Assembly: GCA_030679805.1 (NCBI GenBank)
Contig: JAUXST010000618.1
Coordinates: forward strand, 1 to 6,408
DNA length: 6,408 bases
Source of the DNA: Reyranella sp.
GTDB taxonomy: Bacteria > Pseudomonadota > Alphaproteobacteria > Reyranellales > Reyranellaceae
Reading direction: 5' to 3'
Below the pieces are notes generated by a model, which worked only from the letters and a program-made list of their open reading frames with translations, was not told the DNA's origin and searched no databases. This document shows, one piece after another, positions 1-6,237 of this stretch; the stretch's first letter is position 1; the number at the start of each line of letters is the position of its first letter. Made by a program: the position numbers and the translations under genes.

Positions 1-1236
1 CGCGCCATTGCTGGGCGCGCCGTTCTGCAGCGTCTTGATCGCATCGGCGGGCGAGGGCAGGTCGGCCACGTAGCAGAGCCGGATCAGAGCCATTTCGGCG
101 GCCCGGAGCGGCGAGGGAGCGGTGAGCGTCTCCTGCAGGCCTTTCATCAGCAGCGTCCAGGCCCGCGTGAGCGACGCCATGGAAAGCTTGGCTGCCATCG
201 CCAGGCCCTGTGCGCGTTCGCTGTCGGCTGACCCCGCCGCGGCCTCGGGCGCCACTTTCAGACGGGTCACCCAGTGCGTGAGTTCGAGCAGGTCCTGCAG
301 GACGACCACCGGATCGGCGCCCGAATCGTGCATCTCGCCCAGGGCGGCGACCACCGCCGGCGCGTCGCCGCGCATGGTCTTCTCGAACAGTTCCAGCACG
401 CGACCGCGGTCGGCTAGACCCAGCATGTCGCGTACTTGTGCTGCGTCGACCACGCCGCCGCCGTGGGCGATCGCCTGGTCGAGCATCGAAAGTCCGTCGC
501 GCACCGAGCCGTCAGCGGCGCGGGCGAGCAGGGAAAGCGCCTCGGGCGAGATCTCGACCTTCTCGGCTTCGGCGATCGTGCCGAAGTGGGCGATCAGCAC
601 GTCCTGCGGCACGCGCTTGAGGTCAAAGCGCTGGCAGCGGCTCAGCACCGTCACCGGCACCTTGCGGATCTCGGTGGTGGCGAACAGGAACTTCACGTGC
701 GGCGGCGGCTCTTCCAGCGTCTTCAGGAGCGCGTTGAAGGCCTTCTCCGACAGCATGTGCACTTCGTCGATGATGTAGACCTTGTAGCGCGCCGACACCG
801 GGCGGTAGCGCACGCCCTCGATCAGCTCGCGCACGTCGTCGATGCCGGTGCGCGAGGCCGCGTCCATCTCGATCACGTCGACGTGGCGGTCCTCGGTGAT
901 GGCCTTGCAGTTGTCGCAGACGCCGCAGGGATCGACCGTCGGCCCGCCCTTGCCGTCGGCCCCCACGCAATTGAGGGCCCGGGCGATGATGCGGGCAGTC
1001 GTCGTCTTGCCGACGCCGCGAACGCCCGTGAGCATGAAGGCATGCGCAATGCGGCCCGACGCGATGGCGTTGCGCAGCGTGCGCACCATCGCTTCCTGGC
1101 CGACCAGGGTGGTGAAATCGGTGGGTCGGTATTTGCGGGCGAGGACGCGGTAGGGGAGCGCCTTTTCCCCGGCCTTGTCGCTGGAGGCCCCATCGCCGGT
1201 GGATTTGCCGCCAGTGCCTTTGGTGGCTTGCGCCAT
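1..1236 (-). CDS. dnaX: DNA polymerase III subunit gamma/tau, N-terminal 412 residues (partial)
   Basis: This is the ATPase subunit of the clamp loader, which loads the beta sliding clamp and, as tau, links polymerase cores at the replication fork. The ATG at 1236-1234 opens a frame that stays open to the window edge. Visible landmarks are the clamp-loader opening ALPYRVLARKYRP (residues 26-38), Walker A GVRGVGKTT (71-79), the zinc-binding cysteines C90, C104, C107 and C110 (the last three as CxxCxxC), Walker B/DExH IIDEVH (155-160) and the sensor-1 SRC motif (199-201). About 25 low-complexity residues precede the conserved domain, as in many alphaproteobacterial homologues. The tau-specific C-terminus lies beyond base 1. 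The ribosome site is weak (GGTGA, 5 bases before ATG), but no better start precedes the conserved domain. It lies directly downstream of ffs, the usual alphaproteobacterial neighbour. The identification is essentially certain. Confidence 0.97.
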   Translation of the reverse strand, partial: MAQATKGTGGKSTGDGASSDKAGEKALPYRVLARKYRPTDFTTLVGQEAMVRTLRNAIASGRIAHAFMLTGVRGVGKTTTARIIARALNCVGADGKGGPTVDPCGVCDNCKAITEDRHVDVIEMDAASRTGIDDVRELIEGVRYRPVSARYKVYIIDEVHMLSEKAFNALLKTLEEPPPHVKFLFATTEIRKVPVTVLSRCQRFDLKRVPQDVLIAHFGTIAEAEKVEISPEALSLLARAADGSVRDGLSMLDQAIAHGGGVVDAAQVRDMLGLADRGRVLELFEKTMRGDAPAVVAALGEMHDSGADPVVVLQDLLELTHWVTRLKVAPEAAAGSADSERAQGLAMAAKLSMASLTRAWTLLMKGLQETLTAPSPLRAAEMALIRLCYVADLPSPADAIKTLQNGAPSNGA

Positions 1237-1330
1237 GGCGATCACCCGCTCAAACGCCGTGGCCCCTCGCGTCCGGCGGTCGTCGCGCCTGAACCGCCCG
1301 CCCTTCGCGACGGCGTGCGCGAAGCGGCAG

Positions 1331-1427
1331 GTGAGAGACCGGCATGACCCGAAGCGAATTCGTTACGGCTGCTTCCTTCCGGATCTGACCGGGTTGGCGA
1401 CTGCTCCGCCCACACCGGCCCCTCGGG
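1331..1427 (-). ncRNA. ffs: Signal recognition particle RNA, small bacterial (4.5S) type
   Basis: This is the RNA scaffold of the signal recognition particle, which binds Ffh and targets nascent membrane proteins. On the minus strand, the conserved domain IV core (GGUCAG ... CCGGAAGG ... AAGCAGCC) lies at 1390-1368 with its GGAA tetraloop. The ends pair over 14 positions: 1424-1411 with 1346-1333, every pair Watson-Crick or G-U. This closes a single long hairpin of about 97 nt, the usual small-type size. Exact ends are estimated from the outer stem. The gene lies about 95 bases upstream of dnaX on the same strand. Confidence 0.92.
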
Positions 1428-1432
1428 GGTCT

Positions 1433-1461
1433 TATATCAGGACTCTAGGGGGCGGGCACAA
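1433..1461 (-). promoter_or_regulatory. Candidate sigma-70-type promoter of the SRP RNA gene
   Basis: Reading the minus strand, TTGTGC (1461-1456) and GATATA (1438-1433) are separated by 17 bases. The -10 box ends 5 bases before the estimated 5' end of the SRP RNA. The position is what a stable-RNA promoter needs. The boxes are imperfect, so this is inference from spacing and position. Confidence 0.4.
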
Positions 1462-1664
1462 GGGATGAAGTGGACCATTCCTGGCCACACCTCAACGGCT
1501 GTTGTTTGTTCGCGATCCGTGTCCGGATTTGCCGGTCAACGCCTTGATTCTACGCCGTAATTGGCGCAGCGCGTGCCTCGGATTCCGGCGTGGACGGTGC
1601 GAGGATGGGTGTGCCTCCACGGCCGGCCGGCGTGGACCATTTCATGGACCGTGTCGGGGACCTG

Positions 1665-1967
1665 TCAGGGATCACCTGTCCGGCGACCGAGGGTCGAGAC
1701 GTGCCGCTGGCCCTGGCCGGGGATTTCGATCCATTCGGGCGGCGACACCGGCGCTTTCGGCAGATGGGCGGGGGCCCGCCGGCCCGGCACCGCGCGCCAG
1801 GCCGCCGCGAATTCGGGCAGGGTCGCGCGCCATTTGTAGAGGCTCGACCGCGGCACGCCGGCGGCATCCGCCGCGGCACGAACCGAGCCGGTTTTCCGCA
1901 GGTCTTTGAGGAAGCGGGTGCGCACGTCCGCGAAGGCGCGCCGCCTGGAAATGTCGGTCATCGTCAT
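1665..1967 (-). CDS. Small helix-turn-helix protein (homeodomain-like; terminase-small-subunit or transposase-HTH type)
   Basis: This is a 100-residue protein of unknown role. Residues about 15-58 form a helix-turn-helix of the kind found in transposase N-termini and phage terminase small subunits: an amphipathic first helix ending FLKDLRKTG (19-27), then SVRAAADAAGVPRSSLYKWR (28-47) with the recognition helix around SSLYKWR, followed by PEFAAAW (51-57). Small proteins with this pattern (x-TGSVxxAAxxAGVxRSxxYxWR) are common hypotheticals in alphaproteobacteria. The C-terminal 40 residues are rich in Pro and Arg and show no domain. The start at 1967-1965 is the first ATG (MTMTD); a purine stretch AAGAG lies just upstream and the next in-frame ATG is two codons later. 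It lies immediately after an intrinsic terminator, so it probably has its own expression. DNA binding is inferred; the target is unknown. Confidence 0.6.
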   Translation of the reverse strand: MTMTDISRRRAFADVRTRFLKDLRKTGSVRAAADAAGVPRSSLYKWRATLPEFAAAWRAVPGRRAPAHLPKAPVSPPEWIEIPGQGQRHVSTLGRRTGDP

Positions 1968-1978
1968 GCTCTTGGTTT

Positions 1979-2016
1979 GGAAAAAGAAAACGCCCGGTCG
2001 GAAAATCCGCCGGGCG
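1979..2016 (-). terminator. Rho-independent terminator
   Basis: On the minus strand, a GC-rich stem formed by CGCCCGGCGGA and its partner (2016-2006 with 2002-1991, one bulged base) closes an AAA/TTT loop and is followed at once by TTTTCTTTTT (1990-1981). It lies about 110 bases after the selenoprotein stop, so the simplest role is to end that transcript. Because it sits only 12 bases before the ATG of the helix-turn-helix gene, it could also attenuate that gene. Confidence 0.8.
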
Positions 2017-2051
2017 TCGAAACCGGAGCGAAGTCCTCCAGCCTATACAAA

Positions 2052-2080
2052 AATATACCCAGAATCGGCTGAACCTGCAA
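2052..2080 (-). promoter_or_regulatory. Candidate promoter in an AT-rich patch
   Basis: On the minus strand, TTGCAG (2080-2075) is followed after 17 bases by TATATT (2057-2052). The -10 box matches the consensus at 5 of 6 positions; the -35 is weak. The patch at 2041-2095 is strikingly AT-rich for this window. A start near 2045 would give a transcript reaching the terminator at 1979 after about 65 bases, or reading through into the helix-turn-helix gene. Confidence 0.3.
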
Positions 2081-2127
2081 ATTTTAGAATTGCCCTCACA
2101 TGCTTGCGGTGCCAGCACGACGGTGCC

Positions 2128-3009
2128 CTATTCGGCGGCCTCGTTTCCCTGTTGCCGGCTTGCCTGCGCCCGTCGGCGGGCTTCCCCGGCCCGGGCCAGC
2201 GCCTCGCGGTTGTCGTCGCCCACCCACATGAAGCGCTCCCGCCACCGCTCGTCGGCTTCGCCCTGCGCCCAGGTCTCAGGGCGCTGCACGGTCGTGCGCG
2301 GCAGCCAGGCACGTTCCAGGAGTTCCAGGGCGCCGCCGACGATCTTGTATTGCATCGCCGCGTCCCACGGCTTGCCGCAGGGATTTCCCAGGGGAAAGTC
2401 CACGAACAGGAAGCGCGGCACGCCGCATTCCTCGACGATGTCTCTTGCAGACCCGACGATGACCGTCGGGATGCCGGCTGCTTCCAGGTGTCGCGCGACC
2501 AGACTCACGGTCTGGTGGCAGACGGGTCAAAGAGGGACGAGGAGGGCCGCGTCGATGCCGTCCTCACGCATCCATGCTTCGACCTGAGGGGCGTCGTGCT
2601 CGAGGGTCAGCCGTTGGCTGTAGTCGGTCGGCACGCCGTAGAACCTCGGATTCAACGCGCCGATGTGGCCGGCGGCGGCATGCTCTGCGAGGCGTGCCAG
2701 CGGCAGATAGGTTTCGGGGTCATTGGTATGGGTCGCTTCCTTATCCCACGATTTCTCGGTGAAGAGCCGGCCGCCCTCGGCATTCGGGACGGCGTAGAGC
2801 TTCGTGGAGCGCGGCGCGGTGCTGGGACCAAGGTCCGCGGTCGTCACCACGCCAAGGCGACATTGGGACAATGGCTTGGCGAGCCGGGCAAAGGGGACGT
2901 CCTCGTAATGCGCCCACCGATACGGCCGTTCGTAGCCGGAGGCCGCGTAATACTCGCGGCTCTTGTCGATGTAGCTGACATAGCTCCGGTGGCTTATGCC
3001 TTGTGACAT
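2128..3009 (-). CDS. GrdB-like glycine/sarcosine/betaine/D-proline reductase family selenoprotein (UGA = Sec161)
   Basis: Read with UGA at 2529-2527 as selenocysteine, this is one 293-residue protein. Without recoding it would be a 160-residue and a 126-residue piece in exactly the same frame. The family is that of the selenoprotein B subunit of clostridial glycine/betaine/sarcosine reductases and PrdB of D-proline reductase. Family-like features are the N-terminal YRWAHYEDVPFARLAKPLSQ and RLGVVTTAD (about residues 30-59), the redox motif U161-P-V-C164 after DAALLVPL (153-160), and FVDFPLGNPCG (202-212). The start at 3009 has a good ribosome site, GGAG 7 bases upstream. It overlaps the end of the upstream oxidoreductase remnant by 16 bases. 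Proteobacterial homologues are known with Cys or Sec at this site; their substrate is not established. An ordinary nonsense mutation is unlikely because coding continuity, the UxxC motif and the downstream hairpin all fit Sec. Strain-level use of Sec cannot be confirmed here. Confidence 0.85.
2498..2529 (-). promoter_or_regulatory. Bacterial SECIS-like hairpin with its UGA codon
   Basis: The minus-strand mRNA after UGA (2529-2527) folds as ACCAGAC-CGUGA-GUCUGGU: a perfect 7-bp stem (2516-2510 with 2504-2498) and a 5-base loop at 2509-2505. The stem can extend by three more pairs past a C-C mismatch. The loop G-U begins 19 bases after the UGA. Bacterial SECIS elements bind SelB through a small apical loop with a G (often GU) near its start, roughly 16-37 bases after UGA, so position and loop both fit. 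The element is entirely inside the coding sequence, as expected for bacteria. Confidence 0.75.
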
Positions 3010-3369
3010 TTCCCGGCTCCGCGCGGCATCTCGATGGTCGTCAGCATAAGTGAGCCGCCCTGTGGCGCCAAGCCACCCGGTTCGCTATGCGCGGCCCCGA
3101 TCCCGATCGCACCGCCCTCGGCCAGGGCCCGAAAGCCGGTGGAGAAGGGGAAGCCCGCCGGCATCAGACCGTTGGCCGCGACCGTGGCATGACGGCCATC
3201 GTCGTAAGCCAACGGCGCGGAAATCCTGCCCGGCGCCTCTCCTTACAGCGCTGGCCGGGAGGCGTCCCGGGCGCCCTATCAACCACCGGGTGGCGTCGAA
3301 ATCGAAGGTCTTCAGCTCGGTGGAGGGATCGCCATAGTGCGCCTTGTGGTTGGGCGCGCCGGGCCTCGG
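2994..3369 (-). pseudogene. Gfo/Idh/MocA-family oxidoreductase remnant, truncated and frameshifted
   Basis: Just after the radical SAM stop codon, one frame reads TELKTFDFDATRWLIGRP and runs on to GAGQDFRAV. A second frame then takes over near base 3213 with LAYDDGRHATVAANGLMPAG and FPFSTGFRALAEGGAI. Together these resemble the middle of a Gfo/Idh/MocA NAD(P)-dependent oxidoreductase (the DFDxxRWLIG segment followed by the C-terminal domain sheet), joined by a one-base shift. The N-terminal Rossmann fold is absent, and after GGAIGIG the sequence no longer looks like the family and stops at 2996-2994. In the second frame a TAA at 3245-3243 blocks any intact upstream reading. The 3' end overlaps the selenoprotein start by 16 bases, so translation of this frame could still affect it. 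Family assignment rests on remembered family pattern, not on a search. Confidence 0.55.
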
Positions 3370-5334
3370 TCAGGTGGACAGGATCGGTTCGAAGACCGGG
3401 AACTGGGCGACGATGGCGGCTGCGGGTGTGTCCTGCGGCAGGAATTCCAGCAGCAGGACGGCATCGCGGTTCGTCTCTAGAATCTTTCCTGCCTGGGCGT
3501 TCACGACGAAATGGCGCTGAGCCCCTCCGGGCTCGTTCATCGAGAACCAGTTGACGTTCTCGGCCCAATGCGCGCCGGCGTGAAGGTCGCTATCCAGGAT
3601 CTCGAGTTCCCGACGCAGGGAATCCCTGTTGTGATGGCTGAGCATGACGAGCAGGTGTTCCCGGGGAATCCATCCGCTGTACTGATAGGCCTTGTTCAGG
3701 CGCTTCATGCCTGCGAACTGCTGGACCATATCGGCGGCGTCCTGCTGTGTCAGGCCGCTCGTCACCTCGTAGTCGTAATAGAGTTCAAGAACGTTGTCGC
3801 TCTTTTCGATGACCCGGGAAACGCCGAAGGCAGCGGCGTTCTTGGAGATCGGCGCGTTGTGCTCGAATGAAAACGTACCCGTGCCCTCCGAGTGGATGAC
3901 GTCCCGGTGCTCGATCAGGAACTGCGCCGTATCCATGGCCTCTTCCCTGGTTTCCGTCGGGAAGCCGAAGAAATTGAAGGTGTGGTTCCATATTCCCGCC
4001 GCATGGGCATCGCGCAGATTGGAGATCATCACGGGCTTCGTGTTGTTCTTCTTCATGTGGCGCTGAACGCGTTCATTCGCCGATTCGAGCCCGATGTAGA
4101 GAGACCTGAATCCGATATCGTACATTCCCCGGTAGTGCTCCGGCTCGAAATACTTCTCGAACTTGTAAAGGCCGGTGAAATAGTACTTCCGCTTTTCGAT
4201 GACTGCCGGGAGTTTCTCGAAGAGCTTCGGCGGAATGGCTTCGTCGTTGAGCGCGAAGTGGCGGACGCCGTACTTCGCATTGAGTTCGACGATGTCGGAA
4301 TTGAACAGCTCTGGAGCGCGCATGCGATAGCGGTCGCCGTAGATCATGCCGTGATAGCAGAATGCGCATTTGTCCCAGTAGCATCCCCTGGTCGACAGGA
4401 CGGGCAACACGACTTCCGGCGTGAAGTATTTTTCAAGGTCGAGGCCGTCGAAGTCCGGCGTCGGGATGGCCTCCATGGGCAGCTGGTTGCCAAGCGGCGT
4501 CATCACGATCTTGCCACCCTCGGCGAAGACGATGTTGCTGGTCTTTTCCGCCTGCGGGTTCGACGATGCCAGGAACTGCTCGAGCGGCCGTTCGCCCTCG
4601 TATCTCAGGACCACGTCGAAGTAGCGGTCGAACAAATGAAGGATGGCGTCGGTCCTCTCGACCATGCGCGAGAAGACGCTGCCGCCGACGAGGATCGGTA
4701 CGTCCGGAAACCGCGCCTTGAGACAGGCGCCCAGGGTCAGGGATGGCAGGATCTGTTCGCCGCCGATGATCGAGATCCCGAAGTAGCGCGGAATCTCGGT
4801 CTCGGAGATCGCCGCGACCTTCCGGCGGAAGAACGTCAGGAAGGGATTGTCGTCCGCGTCGGCGCAGAACGTGTCGATGCTGGACATGGATGCCATGACG
4901 CGGCCGGTCGTCAGGGAAGAGGCTCCCATCTCGATGACGGGTTCGGCGACGGAAAAGGAATGCAGCAGCCGCTTGAACGCCGTAACGCTCGAATGGAAAT
5001 CCTCGACGCTCTCGACGCAGGCCGGCGAGCGGAGCCGGTCGACGAGCGCGCGCTTGCGCGGGAAATCGGCCAGGATCCCGAGCGCGAGATAGGCCTGGTT
5101 GCGGTAGTTCTCCTGCGCGTCCGGCAGTTCCCGAACGTATCTCTCCAGGCGCGCGATCGCCTGAGGCAACCGTCGCCTGTCGATGAAATGCTCGTAGAAC
5201 TCCACGTTCCAGTCGGACTGCCGGACCTCGAAGCCCTTGGCCTGGAGATACGCCTTGAGCGAAGGCGTACTCAGGAAAGGCTGGAAGGGCGACCATTGCG
5301 GCGGAAAGATCAGATGGATGTCGCAAGCGCTCAT
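3370..5334 (-). CDS. B12-binding-type radical SAM protein, probable RiPP maturase
   Basis: This is a 654-residue enzyme expected to cleave S-adenosylmethionine at a [4Fe-4S] cluster and modify a peptide. Residues about 5-260 match the layout of cobalamin-binding N-termini of B12 radical SAM enzymes: DIHLIFPPQW (5-14), SLKAYLQAKGFEV (25-37), FGISIIGGEQILPSL (185-199), PDVPILVGGS (210-219) and FDVVLRYEGERPLEQFL (239-255). No DxHxxG motif is seen. The cluster motif is C318-Y-W-D-K-C323-A-F-C326, then the barrel with RSLYIGLES (410-418) and TFNFFGFPTETREEA (452-466). The last ~50 residues (HFVVNAQAGKILETNRDAV ... AAAIVAQFP) resemble a PqqD-like leader-binding domain; this is tentative. ATG at 5334 is preferred over GTG at 5340 because GGAG lies 8 bases before the ATG but only 2 before the GTG. 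It follows the repeat-bearing precursor by 104 bases on the same strand. C-methylation is a plausible reaction, not shown. Confidence 0.92.
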   Translation of the reverse strand: MSACDIHLIFPPQWSPFQPFLSTPSLKAYLQAKGFEVRQSDWNVEFYEHFIDRRRLPQAIARLERYVRELPDAQENYRNQAYLALGILADFPRKRALVDRLRSPACVESVEDFHSSVTAFKRLLHSFSVAEPVIEMGASSLTTGRVMASMSSIDTFCADADDNPFLTFFRRKVAAISETEIPRYFGISIIGGEQILPSLTLGACLKARFPDVPILVGGSVFSRMVERTDAILHLFDRYFDVVLRYEGERPLEQFLASSNPQAEKTSNIVFAEGGKIVMTPLGNQLPMEAIPTPDFDGLDLEKYFTPEVVLPVLSTRGCYWDKCAFCYHGMIYGDRYRMRAPELFNSDIVELNAKYGVRHFALNDEAIPPKLFEKLPAVIEKRKYYFTGLYKFEKYFEPEHYRGMYDIGFRSLYIGLESANERVQRHMKKNNTKPVMISNLRDAHAAGIWNHTFNFFGFPTETREEAMDTAQFLIEHRDVIHSEGTGTFSFEHNAPISKNAAAFGVSRVIEKSDNVLELYYDYEVTSGLTQQDAADMVQQFAGMKRLNKAYQYSGWIPREHLLVMLSHHNRDSLRRELEILDSDLHAGAHWAENVNWFSMNEPGGAQRHFVVNAQAGKILETNRDAVLLLEFLPQDTPAAAIVAQFPVFEPILST

Positions 5335-5438
5335 CGCCACTGCTCCCTACAGGCGGCCGTGGCCGGGCCAAACGCTCCTACCGGCAGTCACGCGGCCGTT
5401 CGAGCGGACTCCCGACCTGACGTTGACCGGGGTGCTGG

Positions 5439-5816
5439 TTACCCGAGTTCCTTGCTCGGGGGCACCGTGGTGCTGCCCTGGTTCTGGTTCTGGTTGTCCA
5501 TCACCTCTTCGCCTGGGCTGAGCAGGACACTCCGCAGGCTCTGCAGGGCGGCCGGCTTCATTCTCAGCAGGTCCTCGAGCTTGCCCTGGTTCTGGTTCTG
5601 GTTGTCCATCACCTCTTCGCCAGGCGTGCCGCCCCGCCCGAAGCCGATGCTCCTCAGGACTTCGGGTTTCATGTTGGCGATCTCCTCGAGGCCGCCCTGG
5701 TTCTGGTTCTGGTTGTCGGCGAGCGCGAAGTCGTCGGGCAACGAAGTGTGAAGCTGCCTCACCAGTTCGGGATGAAGCTTCTCTTTCAAGACATTCACGA
5801 GAGCAGACTTGTCCAT
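5439..5816 (-). CDS. Candidate multi-core RiPP precursor with three DNQNQNQG cores
   Basis: This is a 125-residue peptide with no Cys. The block DNQNQNQG occurs three times, at residues 34-41, 71-78 and 107-114. Each is preceded by a predicted amphipathic helix with [LM]-[HK]-P-[EA]-x-x-[RQ]-[QS]-[LI] (prolines 16, 51 and 88) and a short acidic linker (PDDFALA once, PGEEVM twice). The conserved proline-to-core distance is 18, 20 and 19 residues, so the protein reads as three leader-core units. It ends STTVPPSKELG after the last core. Start choice: ATG at 5816 follows GGGGAGG at a 5-base spacing; a longer frame from 5855 lacks such a site and runs through the leader. It lies 104 bases upstream of the radical SAM gene, the usual precursor-maturase order. 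Cores without Cys, Ser or Thr argue against lanthipeptide, sactipeptide or azole chemistry. I recognise no named family. That it is a substrate of the neighbouring enzyme is inferred. Confidence 0.8.
   Translation of the reverse strand: MDKSALVNVLKEKLHPELVRQLHTSLPDDFALADNQNQNQGGLEEIANMKPEVLRSIGFGRGGTPGEEVMDNQNQNQGKLEDLLRMKPAALQSLRSVLLSPGEEVMDNQNQNQGSTTVPPSKELG
5442..5460 (-). other. Stem-loop at the 3' end of the precursor gene
   Basis: CCCGAG and CTCGGG form a 6-bp stem with a 7-base loop, covering the last codons of the precursor up to its TAA. No U-tract follows, so it is not a classical terminator. Hairpins between precursor and maturase genes commonly raise precursor over enzyme levels by partial termination or by blocking 3' decay; that role here is inference. 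Confidence 0.4.
5476..5717 (-). repeat. Three in-frame direct repeats encoding the NQNQNQ cores
   Basis: A 23-base segment encoding DNQNQNQ plus the start of the following Gly codon is identical in three copies beginning, in plus coordinates, at 5476, 5584 and 5695 (period 108 and 111 bases, both multiples of three). The copies at 5476 and 5584 share a longer match of about 40 bases that also covers PGEEVM. Every Asn in the cores is AAC and every Gln CAG. The sequence between copies has diverged far more than the cores. Confidence 0.95.
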
Positions 5817-5820
5817 GACA

Positions 5821-5875
5821 TCCTCCCCGTGTTCGCTTCGGAAAACGAACAACAATCAGAGATCGAAAACGATCT
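5821..5875 (-). promoter_or_regulatory. Precursor mRNA leader: strong ribosome site and two hairpins
   Basis: GGGGAGGA (5828-5821) is the strongest ribosome site in the window and fixes the precursor start. Directly upstream, 5850-5831 forms an 8-bp hairpin (one G-U pair) with loop TCCG, and 5875-5860 forms a 6-bp hairpin AGATCG-TTTT-CGATCT. They could be mRNA structures or, as dyads, protein operators. A weak promoter candidate lies further up (TTGCGG about 5900, TACAGA about 5880, 16-base gap). Confidence 0.3.
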
Positions 5876-6237
5876 GTAGAGAACCTGCGGACTGCCGCAA
5901 ACCAGTTGCGACCATGGATTCGGTAACACGCGTCAATTGAGCGGGCAATCGCGCGCTGCTGACATTTGCGCATACCACAGCCATCGCCCGACTATTGGTG
6001 AGTTTGAGAAACCCAACGAAGGATGAGCGAGGATCTGCGGCAGAGTTTTCTGCCGAACGCCACCTTTCAAGAGACGGTCAGCGAGCACGTCTAGCGATGG
6101 TGGGAATCTTGTCGATCGTGACCTTGTAATGGGTCTTGAGCACGCGATGAAGGTTGTATCTGAAGATCGACAGCAACCGGTAAGGCAAAGGTGAAGGCAG
6201 AGTCAACTTTCCTGCGGATGACAACCAGGCGACATCC
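5876..6237. other. Intergenic stretch without a convincing gene
   Basis: About 360 bases between the oxidoreductase stop and the precursor leader. Base composition is less GC-rich than the flanking genes, and no frame on either strand shows a recognisable domain. The one structure seen is a perfect 7-bp hairpin, CGGCAGA-GTTT-TCTGCCG, at 6038-6055, without a U-tract on either strand. The promoter of the precursor operon should lie here; TTGACG occurs on the minus strand near 5935-5940 but lacks a good -10 box. Confidence 0.4.

Noticed and set aside
436..1347. A 303-codon plus-strand open frame opposite dnaX and ffs
   Set aside because: dnaX on the minus strand is unambiguous, and the frame also runs into the SRP RNA gene.
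1550..1879. A 109-codon minus-strand frame overlapping the helix-turn-helix gene
   Set aside because: Arg/Pro/Gly-rich translation typical of a GC-rich shadow frame; the overlapping frame carries the HTH motif.
2527..2529. UGA as a nonsense mutation making the GrdB-like gene a pseudogene
   Set aside because: Frame is kept on both sides, the UGA falls at the redox position of a UxxC motif, and a SECIS-like hairpin sits at the right distance.
1906..3006. A 366-codon plus-strand open frame opposite the selenoprotein
   Set aside because: No recognisable motifs; the opposite strand has family-specific motifs, a ribosome site and the UGA/SECIS arrangement.
5476..5717. CRISPR array or tandem satellite
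   Set aside because: Only three copies, period a multiple of three, inside one open frame, and the spacers encode related helices.
3892..5751. A 619-codon plus-strand open frame opposite the radical SAM and precursor genes
   Set aside because: It is an antisense shadow of GC-rich coding DNA; its translation shows no domain, while the minus strand carries clear radical SAM motifs.
5439..5855. A 138-residue version of the precursor starting 13 codons earlier
   Set aside because: The upstream start has no good ribosome site and the extra codons cover the leader hairpin and the GGGGAGG site of the inner ATG.
6038..6055. The 7-bp hairpin as terminator of the oxidoreductase gene
   Set aside because: No T-run follows on either strand and it lies about 180 bases past the stop; kept only as an unexplained dyad.
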